Shown: piece after piece, positions 46,259-56,314 of the stretch | Layout: each line of letters opens with the position of its first letter | How positions within the stretch are numbered: the stretch's first letter is position 1 | Source of the DNA: Helicoverpa zea | Lineage: Eukaryota; Arthropoda; Insecta; Lepidoptera; Noctuidae | Direction: 5' to 3' | Assembly (NCBI RefSeq): GCF_022581195.2 | Contig: NC_061465.1 | Span: forward strand, 2,234,501 to 2,298,500 | DNA length: 64,000 bases | The notes under the pieces: model-generated | Databases searched by the model: none | What the model saw: only the letters and a program-made list of their open reading frames with translations | Told to the model about the DNA's origin: nothing | Position numbers and translations under genes: made by a program

Positions 46259-47776
46259 AATAATTATTTTAATATCGTAAATGGTTAAGTATAAATTCGT
46301 CATGATTTCTGATGTACGAGGCTTCAAATTAGTATAAGAAATAGGAAAAACTCAGCATTTTGCAACAATAAATAATAAAAAAAAAAAACTTTATTGATAC
46401 ATAAAAACCTTTCTTACATTTTATCTTGTTGCCATATTATCGTGCGAAGTTTTCCTTAAGCTTGGTTGGTATGTTTGAAAATGACGCGTAAATTTTCATC
46501 GTCTCATAACGAAATGTATCTAAACTCCTTCAATTAACTAACTTACTTATCGTTTACAAATTGACAAAACAAACAATTAACAGAGTAATAGAAGTTTAAG
46601 CGGAAACCGTAAACTTTTCATTTATTTGAAAAGTTCTCAGAGTTATTGTTGATATTTTATCATGACGAAAATCGCTATGAAAGACGGGATTTCGAATCAA
46701 TAACGAATTGCTGGGAAGTTATGGTACATAAATCTTCACGGGTTTGTAAACATTGATTTATAAAACTTTGTGCTACGTAAAAATTAAAATTGTTAAATTA
46801 CGAACCGGGGTTGAGGACGCAGGAATAATTTTATCAACTTATATTTGGGTACTTGGGATTAAAAAAAACGTAGTGTCGAACTTAGTGTATGGTAGTTTGC
46901 TCACATTAGCATCCTGTCACTTTTCATTAAAGGAATGAGAAGAGTTGCTAAGACGTGAAAAGTTTTTTATTTTACTTGAAGCTATTCAATCGCTAAGTAC
47001 CTAATTAGTATTGCGACAACACGTTACTATATAAAATGTATGTATCTTTAAAGAAGCATTAATCGTACATAGAAGAAAAACAAAACACTATCAGTAGCTC
47101 GACACATCGACAATTATGCAAATTGAGTTTTTGTTACTGTTGATATTATGGATGAACAAAAACTGTTACAAACGCCACTGGATTACTAGCTTACAGCGAA
47201 TATTTTATATTAATAGCAACACTTTAATAGGTAAAAGGCTTTAGTTTGAATTTATTGAGGCCATTATGTGTAATTTATATAAGAGCAATGAGTTTGTAAT
47301 TCTACGTATTTAAAAGGTAAGGCATTGACCTGGGTCTGGATTGCAAATCTGGAAGAAATCGACTTACGGCTCTTCCTATATTTAACCTATCTTTTCTTTT
47401 GCTATCTCAAGACAGGAATTTGACAATACTTATATGGAGCCGATGTAAAAATTCTATGTCTAGTAAGAACACAGATATTATAGAATATTGAATATTGGTT
47501 CAGCCGTTATTGTCTCTCGATTTAAAGTTTGATAAAACATACTGATTTACTTATTATATAAATTGGATAACAATATAATGATAAGACATCATTATTTGAT
47601 ACAAAGCAACTGAAGCTCTCTAAAACTATTTCAGTCTAGTGTATTTTATTACACACTGACTGAAGCTAATCTTGGACCTATAAAACTTATCGAAGCTAAT
47701 CTTCTACTTGAAACTGTAGTAAAACTAGCGAATAGTAAAGTAATATGACTGAAATAGAGTCTGAATTGACTTGTGT
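46259..47776. other. Gene-free stretch
   Basis: AT-rich sequence with no supported gene, RNA or complete transposon. The plus-strand frame 46753-46938 lacks motifs. Confidence 0.4.
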
Positions 47777-48215
47777 CAAACTCAAACTCAAACTCAAAAT
47801 TTTTTATTTCAAATAGGCCTATGAAAGCTCTTTCGAAACGTCAAAGTTAGGTGCACGGTTCCAAAGAGTTGGTCTCATGGAGAAGAACCGGCAAGAAACT
47901 CCATGGACACTCTTTTTAAAAGAAAATAAAAATAATTACAGACATACAGTTTTCTAACTAGCCCTGAGAATGTTATACAATCCAAATTGAGCTAAAAATG
48001 TATTAATAAATTATACAAAATAATTTTAGTGCAATCTTTACTGGAAAAATAATTTATACAATTCAAAGAAAAAATATATTGGGTAACCAAGTTATTATAC
48101 AATGCAATTTGGGGTCTTGCTGGCTTGGGCTTGGCTGGTCTGGGCGGAGGCACTCCCGTGCCCGTGGTCGCCGGGGAAGCCACATGTGCAGAGAAAAAGA
48201 AAAAACAATATTAAT

Positions 48216-51086
48216 TTAGCGCCAGGCATCACTGTCATTAATGTAATCCTGAATTTTATAATACGCCTTTTTAATCAAAATGTTTTTAACTACATTCTTA
48301 AACTTTTTATCCGTGAGATCAAGGATACATTTAGGTAGCTTGTTATAAAAACGTACACAATTCCCTAAGAACGACTTATTTGTTTTTGTTAGCCTAAACT
48401 TGGGAACCACTAATTTATGTTTGTTACGTGTATTTATCTGGTGAATGTCACTTTTAACTGTGAATTTATGGATGTTTTTGCGAACAAACATAATATTTTC
48501 AAAAATATACAAGGAAGGTAATGTAAGTATATTAATTTCCTTAAAGAATTCTCTAAGAGATTCGCGAGAGCCCAAGCCATAGATCGCTCGGATCGCCCTT
48601 TTTTGCAAAACGAAAATTGATTGGACATCAGCCGCTGCCCCCCATAGCAGAATGCCATATGACATCACGCAATGGAAATAGGCGAAGTATACAAGCCTGG
48701 CCGTAGCTATATCGGTCAGTTGTCTGATTTTTCTGACTGCAAAAGCAGCAGAACCAAGTCGCCCTGATAGGGAGGATATATGGGGACCCCATTGCAATTT
48801 ACTGTCAATGGTAATGCCCAGAAATACTGTGCTGTTAATTAACTCTAATTTGCTGTTATCGAGCATTATATTTGTTTCAACCGCAGTGACGTTAGGCAAA
48901 CAGAACTTAAGACATTTAGTCTTGGAAGCGTTTAATAATAAATTGTTGGCTGCGAACCATTTGGAGAGAATTTCTAGGCTTTCATTAATGTGACTAACAT
49001 TGGGGTTCTTACGCTTAACTTTAAAAACAAGGGAAGTGTCATCCGCAAACAAAATAACATCCGAAATATCAGACAACACAAATGGAAGGTCATTTATATA
49101 AGCTAGGAACAGAAATGGACCCAGTATAGAGCCTTGAGGCACGCCCATTTTTACAACTGTCCCCGAAGATGTTGAGCCGCAGACATCCACTTTTTGCTGT
49201 CTGTTGGATAGATAAGACCGGACAAGTTCAAGAGATTTTCCACGAATGCCGTAGTGTCTCAGCTTAGAAATGAGTAAATCGTGGTCCACACAATCAAACG
49301 CCTTGGAGAGATCACAGAATATACCGACGGCATCCTGCGAACTCTCCCAGGCTTCCAAAATCTGAGTGACTAACCGCGCACTTGCGTCCGTAGTGGACCT
49401 ACCCTTTGTAAAGCCGAATTGACGGTCGTGCAGTATATCGTTTAAGTTAAAATGGTTTAACATCTGATCAAGCATGATCCTTTCGAATATTTTACTTAGA
49501 GCCGGGAGAATAGAAATGGGTCTGTAATTTGACGGATTTTTCTTACAACCTGACTTAAATATTGGAATGACCTTACTGTGTTTCATCAAATCAGGAAAGG
49601 TGCCTTCATCTATACACGAGTTAAATATTTGACTGAGTATTGGTGCAATATTGTCAATCACGGAGCTCAGGGCTTTAACAGAGATTCCCCATAAGTCTTC
49701 CGTTTTTTTTAAGTTAAGGTTTTTGAAAGCTTTTTTTACTGTATTAAAAGTTATGTAATGGAATCCGAAATCCGGTACTTCTTTAGTAAAATTTTGTTTT
49801 AGTAATGCCTCTGCAAGTGTAGAGGACGAGTTAAGTGATTTAGTAACCTCTACTGGTACATTAGAGAAAAAATTATCAAACGCGTTAGCAACCTGCACAT
49901 TATCCGACACAGTTGCATCATTAATCGTTAACGATAGTTCAGTATCCCGGACTTTAATTTGACCCGTTTCCGCATTTATTATTTTCCAAACGGTTTTTAT
50001 TTTATTATCCGATTTAGTTATTCTGTCACTAATTGATTTAGACTTTGCAAGAATACATACACTTTTGAATACCTTAGAGTAGTTCCGTACATGATCATGA
50101 AAAGATTTATCAGATGTCATTGATTTTTCTCGATACAGGTTATACAATACATCTCTGCTTATCCTAATCCCTTTTGTACACCATTCGTTGAATTTTAATT
50201 TATTGTCGATTTTTAGTTTCTTAATAGGACATGATTTATTAAATTCTAGACAAAGTGTGTTAGATAACTTATTAAATTTAGTATTCGAGTCCTCTGATTT
50301 AAAACTACTGCATAATTTATTGACAACATTATTTTTAAAGGTTTCTAAGGTTCTGTCTGTTAATTGTCTGTATTTTATTACTATGTTTGACGGAGTGTTT
50401 CTATTAGCAGGAAAGCTAACAAGCTGCCCTAAGTGATCCGATCTCACACCAGCAATAATGGAAGAATGCTGAACCACACAATTTGTAAAAATATTGTCTA
50501 AACATGAACTTGAAGATGGTGTAATTCTAGTGGGTTCATTAAACAAATGTTTTAAATTAAAAGATTGAAATAGAGATAACAGTTGATATTTATCAGAAGA
50601 TTCAGAAGATATATCTATGTTAAAGTCACCGCAAATGAAAACTAGTTTATTTGACTTAAAAATCTTCCTAAGTATTTCCTCCATATTTGTAATAAATAAT
50701 GAAAAGTTACTTGCTGGTGGTCTATATACACATAAGAATAAATGACTTCCTATTTCTGCACATGCTACCTCGCACAGGCGATTAACAGAGCTCGAAGTGA
50801 TGTCGCTTCTATCCTTAAATTTTAAGTTATTTTTACACAATATCAATGTACCCCCACCCTCTGCAGTTACCCTATTAAATACACTAGCAACCTTGAAATT
50901 ATTGATATTAAATAACATTTTCTCAGGCTTGAGCCATGTCTCACAAAGACATAATATATCTATAGAAAACTTATCAGTTAAAAGTTCAATGTCTAATATT
51001 TTGCCAGAAAAACGGTTTACATTCTGATGAAATAGGATGAGGTTATCGCTACGCTTTTCTATTGTCTTAGAACCTAGTTTAAACAA
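48216..51086 (-). CDS. ORF2 (endonuclease-reverse transcriptase) of CR1-like LINE
   Basis: This is a 956-residue frame without stops. The APE endonuclease at about 15-225 shows HQNVNRF, CETWL, ICGDFNIDIS and GVRSDHLGQ. The RT at about 490-760 shows SNYRPISILPALSKIFERI, FCDLSKAFDCVDHDLL (motif A), MGVPQGSILGPFLF and FADDTSLVF (motif C, FADD). The C-terminus has the usual FLGNCVRFYNKLP thumb-like end. All catalytic residues that I can see are present. Its start overlaps the end of ORF1 by 13 nt. It could encode an active enzyme, although ORF1 of this copy is shifted. Confidence 0.92.
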   Translation of the reverse strand: MFKLGSKTIEKRSDNLILFHQNVNRFSGKILDIELLTDKFSIDILCLCETWLKPEKMLFNINNFKVASVFNRVTAEGGGTLILCKNNLKFKDRSDITSSSVNRLCEVACAEIGSHLFLCVYRPPASNFSLFITNMEEILRKIFKSNKLVFICGDFNIDISSESSDKYQLLSLFQSFNLKHLFNEPTRITPSSSSCLDNIFTNCVVQHSSIIAGVRSDHLGQLVSFPANRNTPSNIVIKYRQLTDRTLETFKNNVVNKLCSSFKSEDSNTKFNKLSNTLCLEFNKSCPIKKLKIDNKLKFNEWCTKGIRISRDVLYNLYREKSMTSDKSFHDHVRNYSKVFKSVCILAKSKSISDRITKSDNKIKTVWKIINAETGQIKVRDTELSLTINDATVSDNVQVANAFDNFFSNVPVEVTKSLNSSSTLAEALLKQNFTKEVPDFGFHYITFNTVKKAFKNLNLKKTEDLWGISVKALSSVIDNIAPILSQIFNSCIDEGTFPDLMKHSKVIPIFKSGCKKNPSNYRPISILPALSKIFERIMLDQMLNHFNLNDILHDRQFGFTKGRSTTDASARLVTQILEAWESSQDAVGIFCDLSKAFDCVDHDLLISKLRHYGIRGKSLELVRSYLSNRQQKVDVCGSTSSGTVVKMGVPQGSILGPFLFLAYINDLPFVLSDISDVILFADDTSLVFKVKRKNPNVSHINESLEILSKWFAANNLLLNASKTKCLKFCLPNVTAVETNIMLDNSKLELINSTVFLGITIDSKLQWGPHISSLSGRLGSAAFAVRKIRQLTDIATARLVYFAYFHCVMSYGILLWGAAADVQSIFVLQKRAIRAIYGLGSRESLREFFKEINILTLPSLYIFENIMFVRKNIHKFTVKSDIHQINTRNKHKLVVPKFRLTKTNKSFLGNCVRFYNKLPKCILDLTDKKFKNVVKNILIKKAYYKIQDYINDSDAWR

Positions 51087-52673
51087 TCAATCACAGTATT
51101 GTTAGAATAACTAGTCAATACTGGCTCGTCGCTTATCCTACATTTTGTCATATTGTTGGCTATGACAATGTTAATATTATATGCTATCAATGTAGCTATA
51201 TTATCTTTATATTTATTAGGGAAAAACATGCTTTCCCTACTCAAATGAAATTCACTAACAAACTTGTTAGTGTCAAAGAATAATAGTTTGTCCCTATGAC
51301 AACATGTCAATGTGTATATGAAATTGTTCAGAGTATGAACATAACTATTTTGAGTGTCAGAAAAACAGTCAGAATATGGGAGTGCACAAATCATTATGTT
51401 TTTTAAATTTAGTTTTAATAAGGTGTTGATACCATAAGCAATGTCACTTTTAATTACATCAAGACTGTTGCCTATCAAAAGAACTAGTGTAGTGTTAGCA
51501 TCAAACTGTGTATTTACTATCTTGTTTATTATGTTGTTGAAGTGTAGGTTTGGGTAGCAATAACTAGTTACATTATGTTCTTGTGGGAGTGAGTGTTGAA
51601 TATATGAGCCTAAAACCTTTACCAAATTTATCTGTAAATAAGACTGACTTGTGTTGCTTAGTGTTGTGAATGATTGGAACAGTATGAGGAGGGTCTAGTA
51701 ATGTAGTAACAGGCCGGGGTTCAGGGATTGGGATTGGGTGAGCACGGGTACAGGAAAGATTATTAGTTAGTGACTCATATCTCTCTGCACTGTATTTCAC
51801 CAGATCCACTAGCTTACCAGCCTGCAACAAGCGCATACTCAGTTCATGTTGAGATTCCTCATATTTCCTGAAAATATCAGATAGTAAATTTTCTTTCACA
51901 ATTAATTGTTCATGCAACTGTTTTATGTCTAAGTCATGAGAAACTTGGCAATGTTCTAGCTCAAGAGAACAGGTTTTTAATTGTTGGACTAGCTTTACCC
52001 TATCTCTTCTAAGATTAACACAGTGTTTTACCCTACTCTGTTTTTTTAATGCTAAACGGCACTTCCTAATAATTTTGTTATACTTAATATACTTTTTAAA
52101 TTTTTTTTTACTCAATACTAAAGGACATTGTGTGATGGTATCATCACCGGTCAGGTCTATAATTGCAGCAGAGCTGCCCACAGCTGTGGTACTTCCTACC
52201 AACTTAGTGAAACGATTTAGGGTGTCAGAAGTTTGCACCCGAGCTAAATCAGACTCATATGAGGATATTTTGTTGTAGGCCTCACTTAGTTCAAGCTCGA
52301 GTTCAGTTATACGTCTTAAAGTAAGTTCATGTGTTTCACTACATTCCTGAAAAGATGATACAAATGCCTGAAGTTGGTTATGTTGGTCTAGAAGGTCCAT
52401 ATGCTGTATATGCAGCTCGGCCAGGTCATTTTTTAGGACTGTGTTTTTGTCGACAACATTTTTCACTTCCACCTCACTGTCCTCCCTTTCCTGCAGTAAC
52501 TGATTACAAAGTGTTCTTGATGCCTCAAGATCCTTCAGAGTGGCCCTTAGCTTGTCCTCCAAGTCTTTGATAGCGGCCCTCCTGGTTGTCATTTTGTAAA
52601 CTTTGAGTTCAGTTATCTGAAATGTGACAGGAAACAGCTTAGTGGCAGGCAAAATATGTTTCTTAGGACACAA
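51074..52673 (-). pseudogene. ORF1 of CR1-like LINE with one frameshift
   Basis: The first part (52673 to about 51620; the likely Met is at 52592 in MTTRRAAIKDLEDKL) is rich in heptad-like coiled coil through about residue 150. The second part (about 51625 to 51074) resembles an SGNH/esterase-like domain, with TLVLLIGNS and LSRESMFFPNKYKDN. The reading frame switches at GGTAAAGGTTTT (about 51613-51624), where one base fewer gives DKFGKVLGSYIQHSLPQEH. So a single one-base insertion separates an otherwise continuous ORF1 of about 530 residues. CR1-group ORF1 proteins bind element RNA, and the esterase part may act on membranes. Confidence 0.75.
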
Positions 52674-53480
52674 TCAGGGAAGAGCAATATTAAACAGAAT
52701 GAGAACTAGTAGAAAAAGAAAAAAAAACACAAAAGAAAATTTAACTAAAAATAAAAATTAAAGTGGGTAGGGTGAATTAATATCAAAATGTTAAAAAAAT
52801 ATTTTTTAAACAAGATAAGTGACTACAGTTAAGGAAGATTACATTAAACACAAAAGTTTGACTTTATTTAGAAAATACAAAAGTGAAACTGACTATGTAC
52901 AAACAAAGGAATTGGTTTGTAAGTTTGACACAGAACAGAAGTTAATAGAAATACATAGAAGGATTGATCATGGAAAAGTATAGTAATACTTAGTAGTTGT
53001 ATGAGTGTATATATTAAATAATTGAAGTGTTTGAATGTCTGCGGCGAACGTTAACGTCGTCGATTCTGCTTCCACAATATTGTCAAGCAGAAGGAGACAG
53101 TAACTGAGCCGATGTGTGTGTAGGGACGTTGCTCATAACAATGAGCAGTGTACTTAAGTGGTTTGTATAGTGTATAAACACAAAGATACAATAATATTAT
53201 AAAAGAAAAACAAAATACTCCCCAGATTTCAAATTGTCCGTTTGACAGCTGGTTCACTCAATCACATTTGCTTTGAATTTTCAATATTTGCGACAAAAAC
53301 ATATTAACAACACTGTTACATACACTTATTAACTATATTACACGATTTTAAACACGATTATCAATAAATAACTATTTTTCTAAAATATTAAATCACGGAG
53401 CCGTTTTTTCACGACTTGACACTTTGACACCAGTGTTCCTACAGTCCCAGTGTTGACATCAGTGTGTCTAGACTGGAACT
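52674..53480 (-). other. Probable 5' UTR of the CR1-like LINE
   Basis: There is no coding signal. On the minus strand the region leads into ORF1 and contains A-rich tracts. A boundary near 53380-53480, where GTCAACACTGGGACTGTAGG and TGACACCAGTGTTCC repeat short ACACTG words, is a guess. Confidence 0.35.
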
Positions 53481-53655
53481 ATTTTGATTTTGGAGTGATG
53501 ACGGCTTTGGAAGATAAATGGATCTGGTAGTCGAGTCTAAGTAAATAGAGGTTATATTGAAATACTATATTTTGATAAACTGTAATGTATGTTTAATAAT
53601 CTCTCCCTGTCTTGCATGCATAACAGGTGATTTTCGTATGTGGAAATCGTTAATC

Positions 53656-53698
53656 GATCCATTACATACGAAATCGGAAATTTCATATGTAATGGATC
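53656..53698. repeat. 19-bp inverted repeat (one mismatch)
   Basis: GATCCATTACATACGAAAT at 53656-53674 pairs with ATTTCATATGTAATGGATC at 53680-53698, with a 5-nt loop and one mismatch. A third partial copy, TTTCGTATGT, is at about 53633. Confidence 0.8.
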
Positions 53699-54897
53699 CT
53701 CTTTACACTATTTCTATTATAACTTGCTGTTAGTGATGCAGCCATCTTTTTATGACTAGAGCTGACCGTAGGACTTGTTAAGTTAATTAACCTACACTAT
53801 AAGAACACGAAATGGTATGGAGTACTGGAACTTCTGCTGAGACCTCCAAGGCACAGCAACTTGTATATTTTTAGTAACATGTCTGTGTCAGACTTTGACA
53901 ACTTAATTTTAGATCTCCTTCCACTCTCGCAACGGAAAATTCCATAATTCTGAAAACCGAAGGACAGTTTTTCCCCTAATGACGTTTATACAAAAACTTC
54001 GTTGCTTAACACAATAATACAACATTTTGCTGGTACCAATTTTTGAGGAAAATGTTCCAACTTTGTACTTATGTATGTTTATTTAATTTTACGTGACAAG
54101 CTGTCTCAAACATGATGAGGGTAGCAACAAAACCTTTGGAAAATATCTAAATGTCCGTTCAAAACTCGGATATTACGACACCAAATATCATTTTGTAATG
54201 TGTGTGAGTTTTAATGGGAAAATCGTTTCGGACGGTGTTTTATTTTTTGTTTGGAAATTCTCGTCATATTTTATGAGGAAAACATGACAAAGGCCTGATG
54301 ATGGTCTGTCTAAAAAATTCAAATCAAACAATATTTTTTCTGATAAATATTATTTTAATCATAATTTAATTATATAGACCACTATTTATCTTCCACAATA
54401 ATACCAAAAAAACTAGGACCAACAATCCAGCTTCACAAGACATAGTAGACCCGCAAATGTTCCACCACGATTTATTAGTTAACAGGTTAAATCTATTACG
54501 GTGTTGCCAGCTCAGCTGTGGTAAATGGATTACTTCAGGCTCCACCAGACTATAAAGCTGTAAACTACTTATTACTTGATCACACGCTGCGGTTATCTAG
54601 ATAAACACCTGAATTTACTCGGCTGTTCTACTGAACTTAATTTGGAAAGTAATATTTTTTTTTGTGTAATAAGTGACAATTTTGATTGTTTCGGTAGTGT
54701 GTTGTCGTCCTCATATGCGCAACCTTCTCCAGTTCATGCAGATACCACATAATATCTCTATTTATACAATTTCCATATAAAAGAGTCATACAGCCAAACT
54801 TATAGTTAAATATATACGACCACTACTTTCAATTATTGCACAAAAAATATTTTATTATAATCCAGATTAACAACTGAAAAAACCTTTCAGCCTTGAC

Positions 54898-54930
54898 AAG
54901 CAAATAAATATTTTGAGTTTGAGTTTCATT
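54898..54930 (+). repeat. Short CR1-like LINE tail
   Basis: AAGCAAATAAATATTTTGAG followed by TTTGAGTTT is the end of the family represented at 47777, in plus orientation. Only the tail is visible. Confidence 0.5.
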
Positions 54931-56062
54931 TTTTATACATCAAAAAACGTATCACAGCACCATTGATCCTTTGAAGTTCCTTCTTAATTATCATTACCCT
55001 GCTTTACTGGTTTTGCTGGTACCAATTTTTGAGGAAAATGTACCAATTTACCAATTATTTATAATTACCACAAGATAAAGACTATTATCGTATACCATCG
55101 CCTGGCACAGGGTATGCGGTCGAGAGCTCTCATACGAAGGCACGTTACTCCACGAACGGTCAATTGACTTTGAAACTAGAATCCGATCGCTCTTTCCAAC
55201 TCTAAGGGGTTCGAGAGCGCTTGCCGCCGTTATTTCTTTTGAGCCCCTTTTTTGAAGAGATTTAGTTTTCGTTAACCCCTTTTTTTCATATTTGAGGCTT
55301 TATTTTTGTTTGTGTCCTCGGAGCTGTAAGTAGATTTTGGTTGTATGGATTAGAATTAAAAGAACAAGTAAGAGTACCCGGACAGCGCCGACAGATGACC
55401 CAAAGGTTGGCGAAATTATTTTTTTAAGAAAATCTTGATACCTTTCAGTTGGTTTTATGAGCCCAAAAAAACTATCGGCCGACTAAAAGTTTGCAGGGTT
55501 TTCTATTCCTTCTATCAGACTTTGAAGCTATAAAAAGAATCTTCCAGTATAATTGTATGGGCTTGTGGTAACAGCTCCGATTTATAAATCGCAGTTAGTA
55601 CAAACGGATCTAAATCAGGCAGCCCAGTTTATTTAGTACAATTGGTTCCAATGCTCTTTAAATACTTTCTATAGCTTTTCAAGAAATGAGTTATAAATGG
55701 TAGGTATTTCACTATTTATCATGAAGTCATTCACTGTTCGATATGATTTGTATTCCTTGTATTTTGTATTGAAATTGCTGATTTTCTAGACATAATTAAT
55801 GGGGAAAAGCAATAGGATTTGTTTAGTAGGTTTGTCAAATACTAATGATGGATTCAAAGCCAAATCATTTATTTCATTTAGGCAAATGTAGGCACTTCTA
55901 AATATCAATAATATAAACAAGATGATTCCACTTGATCTTTTCAAAACATAGCTCTCTACGGAAAGTAACATTTACAAGAAACGAAATGCTTATTATTCAA
56001 CATTATTTTTTAGTGTTTAATCACAATATTCAAGAGAACATACGCGAAGATTTTTTATTTCA

Positions 56063-56180
56063 TGGGAAATCATCAAATGGCAGCAGCGTGAGGGAGTGTG
56101 TCAGACACTTACTGACTGTACCCATCATGTTACCAGGGCCGCGGTCACCTTTTTCTAACAATCCCGCCGCCCCAGCATGA
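56063..56180 (+). repeat. Unclassified moth interspersed repeat, copy B
   Basis: GGGAAATCATCAAATG, GCAGCGTG, GTGTGTCAGACACTTACTGA, ACCAGGGCCGCGGTCACC and CAATCCCGCCGCCCCAGC follow the same order as copy A at 24091, which has about 35 extra bases. Confidence 0.65.
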
Positions 56181-56269
56181 TATGCGAAGATCATGTAATC
56201 ACTCAATAGTATTATATGCTAAAGCTACAACACAATACAAAATACCATAATAATATCGATCACACTCAC

Positions 56270-56314
56270 CATCAATCCTTCCTCGGCGTCATCTGGCAAC
56301 TTCCACCAACTCAT
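56270..56314 (-). CDS. Candidate first coding exon of an unidentified gene
   Basis: After GTGGCT, ATG at 56314-56312 opens 15 codons (MSWWKLPDDAEEGLM) ended by a consensus donor, ATG|GTGAGTG. The preceding 200 nt (to about 56530) are less AT-rich than the surroundings and could be a promoter or 5' UTR. I could not find a convincing second exon; the 61-codon frame near 54556-54372 is one weak option. If the gene continues left, the CR1-like LINE may lie within it. The product is not recognised. Confidence 0.3.

Larger units (their letters stand above)
47777..52673 (-). mobile_element. CR1-like LINE, nearly intact
   Basis: On the minus strand it has ORF1 (coiled coil plus esterase-like part), ORF2 (endonuclease and RT, no RNase H), a 3' UTR of about 440 nt with a GC-rich patch near 48110-48185, and an end made of TTTGAG repeats (47777-47798). 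A microsatellite instead of poly(A) and an ORF1 with an SGNH-like part fit CR1 or its moth relatives. The 5' UTR probably extends beyond 52673, perhaps to about 53.4 kb. I found no target duplication, which is common in this group. Confidence 0.85.
53699..56269. other. Gene-free stretch with repeat fragments
   Basis: It holds a short CR1-like tail (about 54898), a relative of the intron 6 repeat (about 55470) and the interspersed repeat at 56063. On the minus strand a 61-codon frame from about 54556 to 54372 follows an AG and contains a hydrophobic run (GLLVLVFLVLLW). It could be a second exon of the candidate at 56270, but the acceptor is weak. The minus frame about 55203-55061 is open too, without a splice context. 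Confidence 0.35.

Noticed and set aside
48102..48338. 78-codon plus-strand frame and the 63-codon minus frame at 47992-48183
   Set aside because: Both lie in the 3' UTR (and ORF2 end) of the CR1-like LINE.
55061..55203. Open minus-strand stretch ending near ATG|GTATAC
   Set aside because: There is no acceptor upstream and no recognisable peptide; it is probably repeat-derived.
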